Origin: Candidatus Fermentibacterota bacterium
GTDB taxonomy: Bacteria > Fermentibacterota > Fermentibacteria > Fermentibacterales > JCC-6
Assembly: GCA_003644925.1 (NCBI GenBank)
Contig: QNDS01000007.1
Location: 1 to 33,419 of the forward strand
DNA length: 33,419 nt
Direction: 5' to 3'
Both the position numbers and the translations under genes were made by a program. Below are positions 16,118 to 25,826 of the stretch, one piece after another. The stretch's first letter is position 1. Each line of letters starts with the position of its first letter. Below the pieces are notes generated by a model that was not told where the DNA came from, did no database searches, and saw nothing but the letters and a program-made list of their open reading frames with translations.

Positions 16118-19100
16118 ATGAAAAAGGCATTGATTCTGTTCCTTCCTGTTTTATTCTCGATCTGTTTCGCAACTTCCTATGGACGCAACAAGGTTCAGGT
16201 AGGAGACCAGGAATGGTGGGAGATTCACGGAAGGCATTTCACCATATATTTTCCTCAGGGTGGAGAAATACCGGCTGAGACTCTTTTAGTACATACAGAA
16301 AGAGAATTGCTGAAACTATCCGAGGAATTCGATTACGTGCCGACGGAACCGATACCTATCGTTCTTTATGTATCTCCCGGCGACTTCAGACAGACCGATA
16401 TCAATCCATACGAAATATCACAGGCAGTCGGGGGATTCACGGAGTTCTACAAAGGCAGAGTTGTAATCCCCTTCACAGGTTACTGGTCGGAGTTCCGCCA
16501 TGTGATAGCCCATGAGCTTAACCATGCTTTTATCTTTGACATGCTTTACAGGCGCTCCCTGCTTAACATCATTACCGGAGGTACACCTCTGTGGATGATG
16601 GAGGGTCTTGCAGAATATACGTCCATAGGTTGGGATGCAGCTTCTGAAGCAGAATTCAGAGATATGGTCATATCATATCAGATCGTTTCAATTGATCAGC
16701 TTTCCAGAAGAAATGACTACCTTGTTTACCGCGAAGGTCAGGCGATCTACCATTTCATGAACGAAAGATATGGAGAGGAGAAATACAGGGAATTCGTGCA
16801 GCGTCTCAACATTCGGAACAGCAGAGATTTTGATACAGGCACTGAATCGAATGGTTCTTCAGATGCAGAGCGAAGATCCGGAGACCCCTTCAACGCGGTA
16901 TTCGACATGTCCAGTGCTCAATTCAGTGAAAAATTCCTGGAGTGGGCCCGGGAAACCTACTGGTCCGAGCTGGCCTGCGGCGAGAGTCCCAATGACATTG
17001 CAAATGCCATTTACAGGGATGATGAAAGAATAATGCAGATAAATTCTGTAGTATCTGCTAACGGAAGGCTAATTGCCGGTGTCGAATATCATCATGCTCA
17101 CCTGGCAGTGACCGTAAGGTCGGCTGTAACGGGTGAGGTGGAGGAAAGATCTTTTGTATCCGGAGGGATCTCTGATGTCTCAGTATCACCAATGTACCGG
17201 GTATGCAGTTTCTCCCCGTCTGCTGATTCCATAGTTGTAGCCGCGCAATACGTTTCCGGAGATCAGCTGATCATCTGTTCTGATGGAAAGCAGGAAAATC
17301 TTCCCTTTGAACTTGAGCTGATACGTGATCCGGCCTGGTCTCCCTGCGGCAGGTACATCGGATTCGCAGGTATGATGGGCGGTCTGCTGAATATCTATGT
17401 CTGGGATATTCAGGAGCAGGAATTGTCCCAGATAAACGATGATATATCAGGTGAACGGGACCTGTCCTGGATCGATGACAGGATCCTTTGCGCTGCTGAA
17501 TCATCCGATGGAGAAACGAGAGTAATCGAATACACTCTAGAGGGTGAATCCGTTACTGTACTGGCTGATTCCTCGGAAATCAGATATCCCATCAGCGTCC
17601 CGGATGGGATTATCTTCATGTCAAATATGAGCGGCTTCCCTGATCTCTACCTGCTTTCGGATGAAACAGGTGAGATTGTGCGCCTTACAGCCCTTTACCG
17701 GACCATCGATTCGCCCTCCTGGGCTTCTTCCACCAATATTCTGACTTTCGTATCAAGTGACTGGAACGGAAGCGGTGTTTTTCTTGCATACGACATTACT
17801 GACAGAAGGGTTATTGCATGTGAACATGGATCATATCATGTAACCACTGCTGACGTGGAAAACAGGCTCATTCCTGAGTACTATCCAATTGACGACTCGA
17901 CATCAGAACAGAGTGTTCGATCGGTATCCAGGATTCCGACAGCTTTTTCTGAGCTTTCCAATGAAGCTGCTTTACCAGATGAGGATGTGCCTGTTCCCTG
18001 CATCGAGGATGAGTTCCTGTGCAGTATTACCCCATACTCACCAAGATTGACCATAGATTACGCCAGCGCTATGGCAGCATACGACTCTTATCTTGGTGTT
18101 GCCGGTTATTTTCAGTTCATTCTCAGTGACATTCTCGCTCACCACCAGATCGCGGTTAATACTAATCTGAACGGAGGCAGTCTCAGCGATGTGGATGTGG
18201 CTGTATTCTATGGCTATCTCCCCCATCGCACCGATTATGTCTTCGGTCTTATGCGGCAATCCTACAGGCATCTGTTCAGGTTTTCCGATGGTCATTACGA
18301 AGAGGTTCGAGATGTTGATATGGGCGGATTTGCTATGGTCAGGTATCCGTTCAGCCCGTCACTGCGGATCACCGGGTCTCTGGAGTACAGGCATTTAAGT
18401 CGAACCGGAACCTGGAATTCTACCGCTGATATTGATGAGGATATTCTTTCCATGCAGGCCGGGATCGTCTTCGATAACGCCCTCTGGGGAAGTGTGGGAC
18501 CGCGGGTCGGAAGCAGATTCAGCATCGTAGCTGAATATGCCCCATCTATCTCAGGATCAGCTAGTTACGGTACGATATTATTTGATCTCAGGAATTATTT
18601 ATGGGTGTCCCAGCGAGTGACATTCGCCACAAGGCTCGCCGGTGGAACAAGCTGGGGGCAGGATGCACAGGTATTCTTTCTTGGAGGCGCGATACCTCAC
18701 AGGCTGTTGTGGGGAGAAGTTGATACTATAGATGAACTGCTTGGTTTTTACTCAAACCAGGGTGATATCCTCAGGGGGTACGATTACGCCACTATTCAGG
18801 GACGCAGATATGGCATCTTTACAGCTGAGTTGAGAGTGCCCTTCGTGAATACTCTTGCGCTTGATGCCCCTCTTCCTCTTGTTTTCAGAAATGGAAGAGG
18901 TGTTCTGTTCTTTGATCTGGGGTGTGCCCTCGATGATATTTCCAATTTTCATGGAGCTTCCACCTCGGGAGGTTTCCATCTTGATGATCTGAAGATGAGC
19001 CTGGGAACCGGATACAGGATCAACTTCGGTTACTTTCTTCTGAAACATGATATCGCATGGCGTACGGATCTTCGCGGTATTTCCCGCAAGCCTGAATACA

Positions 19101-19126
19101 ATGTTACTATCGGGGCTGAATTCTGA
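16118..19126 (+). CDS. Secreted gluzincin peptidase with TolB-like propeller and C-terminal beta-barrel
   Basis: A 1002 aa protein beginning with a signal peptide (MKKALILFLPVLFSICFA). The N-terminal domain is a peptidase-MA-like zinc protease: RHVIAHELNHAF (HELNH at 132-136) and PLWMMEGLAEY, whose Glu162 is the probable third ligand. Residues of about 320-600 are repeat-rich with WSPCGRYIGFAG and related motifs, typical of a TolB/WD40-like beta-propeller. The last 350 or so residues alternate aromatic and polar residues and end in a Phe (VTIGAEF), as in outer-membrane barrels of the BamA/surface-antigen type. GGAGGT precedes ATG 16118. Its substrate is unknown. The upstream in-frame TTG 16100 is not needed. 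Confidence 0.85.
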   Translation: MKKALILFLPVLFSICFATSYGRNKVQVGDQEWWEIHGRHFTIYFPQGGEIPAETLLVHTERELLKLSEEFDYVPTEPIPIVLYVSPGDFRQTDINPYEISQAVGGFTEFYKGRVVIPFTGYWSEFRHVIAHELNHAFIFDMLYRRSLLNIITGGTPLWMMEGLAEYTSIGWDAASEAEFRDMVISYQIVSIDQLSRRNDYLVYREGQAIYHFMNERYGEEKYREFVQRLNIRNSRDFDTGTESNGSSDAERRSGDPFNAVFDMSSAQFSEKFLEWARETYWSELACGESPNDIANAIYRDDERIMQINSVVSANGRLIAGVEYHHAHLAVTVRSAVTGEVEERSFVSGGISDVSVSPMYRVCSFSPSADSIVVAAQYVSGDQLIICSDGKQENLPFELELIRDPAWSPCGRYIGFAGMMGGLLNIYVWDIQEQELSQINDDISGERDLSWIDDRILCAAESSDGETRVIEYTLEGESVTVLADSSEIRYPISVPDGIIFMSNMSGFPDLYLLSDETGEIVRLTALYRTIDSPSWASSTNILTFVSSDWNGSGVFLAYDITDRRVIACEHGSYHVTTADVENRLIPEYYPIDDSTSEQSVRSVSRIPTAFSELSNEAALPDEDVPVPCIEDEFLCSITPYSPRLTIDYASAMAAYDSYLGVAGYFQFILSDILAHHQIAVNTNLNGGSLSDVDVAVFYGYLPHRTDYVFGLMRQSYRHLFRFSDGHYEEVRDVDMGGFAMVRYPFSPSLRITGSLEYRHLSRTGTWNSTADIDEDILSMQAGIVFDNALWGSVGPRVGSRFSIVAEYAPSISGSASYGTILFDLRNYLWVSQRVTFATRLAGGTSWGQDAQVFFLGGAIPHRLLWGEVDTIDELLGFYSNQGDILRGYDYATIQGRRYGIFTAELRVPFVNTLALDAPLPLVFRNGRGVLFFDLGCALDDISNFHGASTSGGFHLDDLKMSLGTGYRINFGYFLLKHDIAWRTDLRGISRKPEYNVTIGAEF

Positions 19127-19179
19127 TGGGGATGGATTATATTCCATAGCATCATGAAATAGTACGGAGGAGTATCGAT

Positions 19180-20034
19180 TTGAAAGTGATATATTTATTA
19201 TTTACTCTGGTATCAATTATTTCCGCATGGACCTGCCCCGCATGCAGTATAGAAAACGACGGAGAATTCTGTACCGATTGCTATCTCCCCGTGCCCCCTC
19301 CGGGTATGGAGTATATAGCTCCCGCAACCGTCATTATTGACGGGGATAGTATCCATGTCGCCCCCTATTTTATTGATAGAGAACCCGTCATCTGCAGAGA
19401 TATTCTCGACTGGTTCGCAGAGGAGATATCCTACGTAGAACAGATCCCGATCTACATCACCGGACAGGAAGAACTGCTGATGCCCGGTGAGAACATGGGA
19501 GAAGATTTCAGGAATATCGTTTTCGTCAGGTACACCCCTTGGGTTATTTACAAGAACGCTCAAAACGGAGTAACCGGCGTTACAGTTCAGACCGGGTGTT
19601 TTGATATCCCTGCTACATCAGTGACGTTCGATGCTGCAAGGCTCTACCTTGGTGATAATGGAAAAAGGCTTCCTACAAGGGTGGAAATAGCAGCCGCTGT
19701 GGAGGCCGGAGTAATTGGAATTGAAGATACATGGGAAGTCATGAACGCTTATTCCGATTTCATATCGATGACCCTTTCGGGCATCATAGGAACATCTCCT
19801 GCAAGATTGGCCATGTTCTCCGAAAATCAGGCACCTGAGGATCGTATAATGTGGGAATGGACGCGCGATGCATGGGAGCAGCCTCCCGATACGATCCCGA
19901 ATCTGCAATCACCGTACGCACTGATACTGAAGCCCCTTGATCCTCCTTTTAAGGGAACAGCGCTGAGGGAGGGCGGATATTACAATGTAATTTTCCGGGG
20001 AGTGGTTCCGATACCCTGGATGGAACAGATTTAA
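19180..20034 (+). CDS. Secreted SUMF1/formylglycine-generating-enzyme fold protein with zinc ribbon
   Basis: A 284 aa protein with a signal-peptide-like start (MKVIYLLFTLVSIISAW), immediately followed by a four-cysteine zinc ribbon (C19, C22, C31, C34). The rest resembles the FGE-sulfatase domain: FIDREPVICRDILDWFAEE, PATSVTFDAARLYL, GKRLPTRVEIAAA, MWEWTRDAW and the ending YNVIFRG. The catalytic cysteine pair of formylglycine-generating enzymes is not visible, so it is probably a non-catalytic binding relative; this is inference. The start is TTG 19180 behind GGAGGAG. It may be co-transcribed with the upstream peptidase gene. Confidence 0.75.
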   Translation: MKVIYLLFTLVSIISAWTCPACSIENDGEFCTDCYLPVPPPGMEYIAPATVIIDGDSIHVAPYFIDREPVICRDILDWFAEEISYVEQIPIYITGQEELLMPGENMGEDFRNIVFVRYTPWVIYKNAQNGVTGVTVQTGCFDIPATSVTFDAARLYLGDNGKRLPTRVEIAAAVEAGVIGIEDTWEVMNAYSDFISMTLSGIIGTSPARLAMFSENQAPEDRIMWEWTRDAWEQPPDTIPNLQSPYALILKPLDPPFKGTALREGGYYNVIFRGVVPIPWMEQI

Positions 20035-20057
20035 ACTTAAACCGAAAGGAATAGAGT

Positions 20058-20660
20058 ATGAGTAATTTATTGAAGATCCTCGCGATTTCTGCTGTAGCTG
20101 TGCTTATTATCGGTTGTGGAGGCAGAGACGTTACCCGGACCGATCCGGACACGGTAACCGATCTCAGCGGTTACTGGAACGAAACCGATGCCCACATGGT
20201 GGCCGATTCAATGGTCATCCAGTGCCTGGACGGTGTATGGCTTTCGGAGTTCTCATCAAGGGCAGGCAGCGGGGCTTCACAGGCTAGACCTGTCATTGTT
20301 GTAGGCGGAATCTACAATCAGAGTTCGGAACATATAAACACAGATATCTTCATGAATGCGATAGAACAGTCTCTTCTGGAATCAGGAAAGGCTCAGATAG
20401 CAGCCGGCGGAGACAGCAGAGGGGAAGTCAGGACTGAAAGAGCGGATCAGACCATTTTTGCCTCACCTGCAACTGCTGCAGCATTCGGCCATGAGATCGG
20501 TGCAGACTTTGTGATGACAGGAAGTGTTGGATCAATAGTCGATGAAGAAGGCAGTACGAGAAGTATTTACTACCAGATCAGCCTTGAACTCATAGATGTC
20601 GAAACTGCACTTAAGTCCTGGATAGGCAGTCTCGAGATCAAGAAGATGATCGAGTGGTAG
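20058..20660 (+). CDS. lpoB: Penicillin-binding protein activator LpoB
   Basis: Outer-membrane lipoprotein that stimulates PBP1b peptidoglycan synthesis in E. coli. Features are a lipobox (AVLIIGC, Cys20), then DLSGYWNETDAHMVADSM, the characteristic LpoB stretch, and an alpha/beta domain with RPVIVVGGIYNQSSEHINTD, FMNAIEQSLLESGK and GADFVMTGSVGSIVDE. Length is 200 aa. The following gene is another lipoprotein commonly found next to LpoB, and the two probably act together. Confidence 0.9.
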   Translation: MSNLLKILAISAVAVLIIGCGGRDVTRTDPDTVTDLSGYWNETDAHMVADSMVIQCLDGVWLSEFSSRAGSGASQARPVIVVGGIYNQSSEHINTDIFMNAIEQSLLESGKAQIAAGGDSRGEVRTERADQTIFASPATAAAFGHEIGADFVMTGSVGSIVDEEGSTRSIYYQISLELIDVETALKSWIGSLEIKKMIEW

Positions 20661-20723
20661 GAACTCTTCTCCGGGTACTCGGAGTTTCTGAATGAACTGT
20701 CCTGTAGTGGAGATGCCGGAATC

Positions 20724-22046
20724 ATGATCAAACCAGCCTGGTTGTTTACCACTGTCGCGATTGCGTCAGCAGTTCTGATCTCCGGTTGTGCAACTGATTA
20801 TACAAGAGAAATGAGGCCGGTGACCTCAAGCCTCAGGATGGACAGGCCTGATCTTGCCATAGAGGAATTCAGGGAGAATTTCACTGATTCCACCGGCAGG
20901 GACAGGCTTCTCTACCTTATGGAGCTTGGCAATCTCATGCGGCTGACAGGTGATTTTGCGGGTGCGGAGAATCTGCTGCTTCAGGCGGACAGATTGAGTG
21001 ATCAGCAGCGCGGAATAGAGCTGGGGCAGGAAATAGAGGCGTTTTTAAGCAGTGATCTGGCTCTTGAATTCAGAGGGGCAGATTACGAAAAGGTTTTTAT
21101 AAATTACTGTTTAGCGGTAAGTTATGCTTCACAGAACAATATGGAAGATGCCCTGGTTGAATGCAGAAGGGTTAACGACAAACTGCGGGTGCTAAATCAG
21201 AATTATGAAGAAAACAGCAACAGGTACGGTGATGATGCGTTCATCAGATACTTCATGGGGATTCTCTACGAGAATGCGGGAGATCTTAATAACGCTCTGA
21301 TAGCTTACCGGAACAGTGCCTCGGTATACGATTCCTCGTATGCGGCGGATTACGGACTCCCGGCTCCCCGGCGTGTAAGATCTGACATTCTCAGGTTATC
21401 CAGCGCACTTGGCATGCAATCGATCTATCAGGATTACGCCTCGCAATGGCCCGGGGTCAGCTGGGAGAACGATGGCCCGGATCAGGATCACGGAGAAGTC
21501 GTTGTTATCCTCGAAGCGGGAATGATCCCTGCAAGAGTAGAAAAATCCTATACCTTTGTTCTCAACGATCGGGTATACAGAGTCTCTCTTCCGGCTATAG
21601 CGTCCCGGCGGCGTGAGTCCTGGTCTGTGACCCTTTCTTCTGGAAACGCGCAGGTTTCCGGGTTCCTTGCCGAAGATCTTACGGGAATTGCCAGAAAGAA
21701 TCTTGAGGACCATGCAGGACGCGACATAGCAAGAGCTGTTGCCAGGCTGGCTGTAAAGGCAGGTGCGGCAGAGGCAGGGGAGCAGCTTGTAGAGGAGCTG
21801 ACAGAAGAGAACAGTGGAATTTCCCAGGTTACCGGCCTCCTTCTGAGCATTGTCGGGGCAGTTACCGAACGGGCGGATCTGAGGGCGTGGCTGACACTGC
21901 CCTCCCAGATATTTGTAGCCCGCCTGAGGCTTCCAGAAGGAGAACATCCGGTCAGGGTTGAAGTTAACGGTCGGATCGTTTTCAGTGATGAATCCATGTC
22001 TATTGATTCTGGCGAAATCAACCTTCTGTTTCTTCGGGAAGGTTAG
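20724..22046 (+). CDS. COG3014-like lipoprotein with TPR-like helices
   Basis: A 440 aa lipoprotein (signal peptide, lipobox LISGC, Cys22). The N-terminal half has TPR-like helix pairs (LLYLMELGNLMRLTGDFAGAENLLLQADRLS, FIRYFMGILYENAGDLNNALIAYRNSASVY); the C-terminal half has GEVVVILEAGMIPARVEKSY, a Ala-rich helical region and a final PSQIFVARLRLPEGEHPV beta segment. This matches the COG3014 type found beside lpoB in other bacteria, a role in peptidoglycan regulation being inferred from that context. The ATG at 20724 follows a 63-base gap. Confidence 0.85.
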   Translation: MIKPAWLFTTVAIASAVLISGCATDYTREMRPVTSSLRMDRPDLAIEEFRENFTDSTGRDRLLYLMELGNLMRLTGDFAGAENLLLQADRLSDQQRGIELGQEIEAFLSSDLALEFRGADYEKVFINYCLAVSYASQNNMEDALVECRRVNDKLRVLNQNYEENSNRYGDDAFIRYFMGILYENAGDLNNALIAYRNSASVYDSSYAADYGLPAPRRVRSDILRLSSALGMQSIYQDYASQWPGVSWENDGPDQDHGEVVVILEAGMIPARVEKSYTFVLNDRVYRVSLPAIASRRRESWSVTLSSGNAQVSGFLAEDLTGIARKNLEDHAGRDIARAVARLAVKAGAAEAGEQLVEELTEENSGISQVTGLLLSIVGAVTERADLRAWLTLPSQIFVARLRLPEGEHPVRVEVNGRIVFSDESMSIDSGEINLLFLREG

Positions 22047-22050
22047 TTCT

Positions 22051-22704
22051 TTGACCCGATCAGAACTCGCATCACTTATCGATCACACACTTCTGGTACC
22101 AGATGCTGTTTCAGGCGATATAGAAAGGCTGTGCGGGGAAGCGATCAGTTACGGATTCTATTCCGTTTGTATTAATCCTCTATGGGTACCTCTCGCTTCA
22201 CAGATCCTCAGGAATGAAAGGTCGATAGTCTGTTCTGTCATCGGCTTTCCCCTCGGCGCTACAAACTGTATGGGACAGGAAGCTGCAGAAGCCGTGGCTC
22301 TTGGAGCCGGTGAGCTGGATATGGTAATCCCGATAGGGTATTTGAAGGACGGCAATATCCCGGAAGCATCAGCCTCTATCCGGGAAGTAGTCCATTCATC
22401 CGCTGACAAACCAGTTAAGGTTATTATTGAGACTTGTCTCCTGACGGATGAAGAGAAGATCCTTGCCTGCAGGATTGCTATGGACAGCGGTGCTTCCTGG
22501 GTTAAGACTTCCACCGGCTTCAGCACCGGTGGAGCAACCGTGTCTGATGTAACTCTCATGCGCGATACTGTAAGGCAAACCCTTGGTGTTAAGGCTTCAG
22601 GCGGGATCAGAACTCTTGTAGATGCTCTTGTGATGATAGAGGCGGGAGCCTCCAGGCTGGGGTGCAGCAGAAGTATCGATATAATCGAGGCTCTGGATGT
22701 CTGA
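22051..22704 (+). CDS. deoC: Deoxyribose-phosphate aldolase
   Basis: Reversibly cleaves deoxyribose-5-phosphate to glyceraldehyde-3-phosphate and acetaldehyde. The 217 aa have LIDHTLL at the start, GAGELDMVIPIGYLKDG, and WVKTSTGFSTGGATVSDV, whose Lys forms the Schiff base. GIRT and GASRLGCSRS phosphate-binding motifs follow. The real start is TTG 22051, with GGGAAGG at 22036-22042 eight bases upstream, rather than an upstream in-frame codon within the preceding gene. It gives triose phosphate to the sugar-phosphate genes downstream. Confidence 0.96.
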   Translation: MTRSELASLIDHTLLVPDAVSGDIERLCGEAISYGFYSVCINPLWVPLASQILRNERSIVCSVIGFPLGATNCMGQEAAEAVALGAGELDMVIPIGYLKDGNIPEASASIREVVHSSADKPVKVIIETCLLTDEEKILACRIAMDSGASWVKTSTGFSTGGATVSDVTLMRDTVRQTLGVKASGGIRTLVDALVMIEAGASRLGCSRSIDIIEALDV

Positions 22705-22731
22705 TGGTACCGTTCGAACCTGGATATTAGC

Positions 22732-22764
22732 GCAGGCAACTGGAGGGGTCAACCAGTTGCCTGC
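22732..22764. terminator. 12-bp hairpin after deoC (possible terminator)
   Basis: Arms 22732-22743 and 22753-22764 (GCAGGCAACTGG and its complement) are perfect over 12 bp, with a 9-base loop AGGGGTCAA. It lies 28 bases after the deoC stop, before the helicase gene, and probably ends or attenuates transcription, although there is no T-run. The loop contains GGGGTC, as in the other palindromes of this window. The rest of the 277-base gap holds a promoter at 22903-22931 and no supported gene. Confidence 0.55.
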
Positions 22765-22902
22765 TCGTATCCTGGACCACAATATGCTCTCTACAGCCGG
22801 TCAGGGAGGGGATCAGACCGGCAGTATAACGAGAGTAAAAGCCGGCACAACAACCACTGCGAGAGTGACGATCAGCCAGTTTTTCAATCCAGGTATCTCC
22901 AT

Positions 22903-22931
22903 TTGAAAATATTCCAATACTTTTGTATTTT
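22903..22931 (+). promoter_or_regulatory. Predicted sigma70-type promoter for the helicase gene
   Basis: TTGAAA at 22903-22908, a 17-base spacer, then TATTTT at 22926-22931, in an AT-rich region. The helicase ATG is at 22982, so a leader of about 45 bases is expected. No strong Shine-Dalgarno sequence precedes the start. Based on consensus similarity only. Confidence 0.6.
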
Positions 22932-22981
22932 CTACCGAACACTTTAAAGAAAGCAAGATTCTTGCCAATTAGAAATATTTT

Positions 22982-25156
22982 ATGAGTGAAGATCAAATGA
23001 ATCCCAGACAGAGGGAAGCTGTAGATTATACAGGAGGCCCTCTTTTAGTACTCGCTGGAGCCGGAAGCGGCAAAACCAGGGTTCTTACGGCGAAAATAGC
23101 GCACATTATCGAGAAGGGTTATGCGGAACCATGGGAAATTCTTGCCATGACCTTCACGAATAAAGCCGCACAGGAAATGAGAGAACGCGTTGAAAACATG
23201 CTCCCGGGAAAAGGTTCCAGAGTAAGACTGGGAACATTCCACTCCATCTGTGCCTGGATTCTCAGACGTGAAGCCCACTGTCTCGGGTACAATGAGAATT
23301 TCGTTATTTACGACGCGGACGATCAGAAAACCTTGATCAGAAGGCTTCTGAAAGGAATGAGTTTCTCTACAAAAATCACCCCCGGCCTGGCAAAAGGATA
23401 CATCTCAAGGAATAAGAACGAATGTATTGCGCCGGAGGAAGCGGCCCTCCAGGCATCACGCCCTGCTGAGGTTGATCTTGCCGAAGTCTATCTCAAATAT
23501 CAGGAGCGTTTGAAATCTTCCGGGGCGTTCGATTTTGACGATTTATTGACGGGAGTTTTGAGCATATTTCGTCAAAATAGTGACATAAGGAAACTCTATT
23601 CTTCCAGATTTTCATACATTCTGGTTGATGAGTATCAGGATACCAATAAAGTGCAGCATGAGCTGCTGAAAGAACTTTCCAGTGATGGTGCGGGAGTCTG
23701 TGTAGTAGGTGATGACGATCAATCCATCTATGCGTGGAGGGGAGCCTGTGTAGAGAATATTCTTGAATTCTCTGAGGATTTCCCCGGTACCAGGATCATT
23801 AGACTGGAAGAGAATTACAGATCCAGCGGAAATATTCTACTGGGTGCCTCTGCACTGGTGAACCACAATTTCAGAAGACATGGGAAAACCCTCTGGACAA
23901 AGAAGGATGCAGGACATCCTATAACCGTCAGATCTCTTTACAATGAAATCGAAGAAGCCGAGTGGATACTGAAGGAGATAATGGAACTGATGGAGGACGG
24001 CTCATGCCCATCCGATTCGATTGCGGTACTCTACAGGACGAACGCTCAGTCACGTCAGTTCGAGACCGTATGCAGAAAGCACGGCGTGAACTACGAAGTT
24101 GTGGGATCCCAGAGATTCTATGAGCGGATGGAGATCAAAGATATTATCGCTTACCTGAGAGTTGTTATTAACCATGACGACCGCCTCAGTCTGGAACGGA
24201 TAATCAACAAACCTGCAAGGGGGCTTGGAGCAAAAGGCAGAGCATCCTTTTTTTCGTTCGTGGATTCGAAGGGAATGGATCCTGTGGATGCGATGCTTAT
24301 CTCCGGCAGTATCAGCGGTATCGCGCCGAGGGCGGCGAAGGAGCTTAAGAGGCTTGGAGAATGGTTCAGACAGGCCGGTGAGAATACTGCAGGCGGCATG
24401 TCCGCTTCCGAAATTGTCGACAGCCTTATTGATGCTACGGGCCTTGCAGCGCAGTACGAAACGGATGATATCACGGATCAGACCCGCCTTGAGAATATCG
24501 CTGAGTTCCGAAGAAGTGTATCTGAATACGATCAGGCCGTTCAGGAGGGAAACCTGCCCGGTTTCATGACGGACATCAGCCTGGCAACAACTGTTGACGA
24601 GTACGAGGGAGAGAACAGCGGCAAAATCGCCCTTATGACACTTCATTGCGCAAAAGGTCTTGAATTCAGCGTTGTTTTTGTTGCCGGGCTGGAGGAGGGG
24701 ATGCTCCCGTTCATCAGACCTGGAGAATACGCTCCGTCCAACATGGAAGAGGAAAGAAGACTCCTGTATGTTGGGATGACAAGAGCCCGCGAAAGGCTGG
24801 TACTGACATGTGCTCTGAACAGAAGAAGAGCGGGAGTATCGCAATCGGGCCCATCCCGGTTCATAGCTGAGATCGCAAGCGGCGAGAACAGGATACAGCC
24901 ACAGAAGGCTGAGTTCACTTCGGAAACCCCGGAGGATAACATCACGGATGCGAATGACAGCAGCATTACTTACAGCAGCGGTAATCTCATAAGGCATCCA
25001 AGGTACGGCAGAGGACTTGTGAAAAAAGCGGTGAGGAACGGATCTGAATGGAGGATAACAGTCGATTTCGGATTTGATGAACCGAAGACACTGGTAACGG
25101 GATATGTACCTATTCCCGTGATTAAACAGAAAGGGTCAATAACAGACCTCGATTGA
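22982..25156 (+). CDS. pcrA: UvrD/PcrA-type ATP-dependent DNA helicase
   Basis: SF1 3'-to-5' helicase in nucleotide excision repair, mismatch repair and filament removal. Conserved motifs: Walker A AGAGSGKT (residues 25-32), the [10 protein letters not shown] and [14 protein letters not shown] stretches, [41 protein letters not shown] and [18 protein letters not shown]. The C-terminus ends with a Tudor-like segment ([22 protein letters not shown]), as in PcrA. Length 724 aa. ATG 22982 is assigned; ATG 22997 is a possible second start. No strong ribosome-binding site is seen. Confidence 0.95.
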   Translation: MSEDQMNPRQREAVDYTGGPLLVLAGAGSGKTRVLTAKIAHIIEKGYAEPWEILAMTFTNKAAQEMRERVENMLPGKGSRVRLGTFHSICAWILRREAHCLGYNENFVIYDADDQKTLIRRLLKGMSFSTKITPGLAKGYISRNKNECIAPEEAALQASRPAEVDLAEVYLKYQERLKSSGAFDFDDLLTGVLSIFRQNSDIRKLYSSRFSYILVDEYQDTNKVQHELLKELSSDGAGVCVVGDDDQSIYAWRGACVENILEFSEDFPGTRIIRLEENYRSSGNILLGASALVNHNFRRHGKTLWTKKDAGHPITVRSLYNEIEEAEWILKEIMELMEDGSCPSDSIAVLYRTNAQSRQFETVCRKHGVNYEVVGSQRFYERMEIKDIIAYLRVVINHDDRLSLERIINKPARGLGAKGRASFFSFVDSKGMDPVDAMLISGSISGIAPRAAKELKRLGEWFRQAGENTAGGMSASEIVDSLIDATGLAAQYETDDITDQTRLENIAEFRRSVSEYDQAVQEGNLPGFMTDISLATTVDEYEGENSGKIALMTLHCAKGLEFSVVFVAGLEEGMLPFIRPGEYAPSNMEEERRLLYVGMTRARERLVLTCALNRRRAGVSQSGPSRFIAEIASGENRIQPQKAEFTSETPEDNITDANDSSITYSSGNLIRHPRYGRGLVKKAVRNGSEWRITVDFGFDEPKTLVTGYVPIPVIKQKGSITDLD

Positions 25157-25166
25157 AAGGGAGATC

Positions 25167-25802
25167 ATGCAACTGTTTCTTGATACAGCGAACGTTGAGG
25201 AGATCAGGGAGATCGCTGCCTGGGGTATACTGTCCGGAGTAACGACGAACCCATCGCTTATTGCCAGGGAGGGCAGGGATTTCAGAGAAGTCATCGGCGA
25301 GATATGTGATATTGTGGATGGCCCCATAAGCGCTGAAGTTATAAGCACGGAGAGGGAAGGAATGCTGAAAGAGGCAAGGGAAAATGCCGGGTGGCACGAA
25401 AACGTTGTCGTCAAGATACCCATGGGGAAAGAGGGTCTGGCGGCAGTATCAATTCTTGAGAAGGAGGGAATACGGTGTAACGTTACTCTGGTATTCTCTG
25501 CGGCTCAGGGGTACACAGCAGCCCTCGCGGGTGCTTCCTTTGTCAGTCCCTTCGTTGGAAGACTGGACGATATCGGAATCCCCGGTATGGAGATTGTAGC
25601 CGATCTTGCAGAGATATATGACCTGCATGGATTTCGGACCAGAATAATAGCCGCCAGCATCAGACATCCACAGCACGTCGAGCAGGCAGCGCTGGCAGGA
25701 GCCCATATAGCTACAGTCCCCACTGCAGTTGTAAGGAAGCTTGTGGAGCATCCCCTGACAGACATAGGACTGGAGAAGTTCCTTTCCGACTGGAATAAGT
25801 AG
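25167..25802 (+). CDS. fsa: Fructose-6-phosphate aldolase / transaldolase-like protein
   Basis: Short transaldolase-family (FSA/TalC) protein of 211 aa. The start [20 protein letters not shown] with [13 protein letters not shown] is diagnostic. The Schiff-base lysine is K83 in VVVKIPM. It also has [24 protein letters not shown] and the ending [13 protein letters not shown]. Members catalyse either transaldolase or fructose-6-phosphate aldolase reactions; sequence alone cannot distinguish. GAAAGGGAG upstream of ATG 25167. Its neighbours are the split transketolase, so transaldolase activity in the pentose phosphate pathway is likely. Confidence 0.93.
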   Translation: MQLFLDTANVEEIREIAAWGILSGVTTNPSLIAREGRDFREVIGEICDIVDGPISAEVISTEREGMLKEARENAGWHENVVVKIPMGKEGLAAVSILEKEGIRCNVTLVFSAAQGYTAALAGASFVSPFVGRLDDIGIPGMEIVADLAEIYDLHGFRTRIIAASIRHPQHVEQAALAGAHIATVPTAVVRKLVEHPLTDIGLEKFLSDWNK

Positions 25803-25826
25803 TTTAGATCCTTATGAGGTTTACAA

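Noticed and set aside
22697-22906. Short + strand open frame (69 codons) after deoC
   Set aside because: It overlaps the deoC end, has no convincing ribosome-binding site or recognisable sequence, and contains the hairpin; probably non-coding.
22727-22996. Minus-strand frame of 89 codons in the deoC-helicase gap
   Set aside because: No family resemblance, start inside the helicase gene, and conflicts with the promoter there.
24050-24997. Minus-strand frame of 315 codons inside the helicase gene
   Set aside because: The + frame carries all helicase motifs over this stretch, so this is its shadow.
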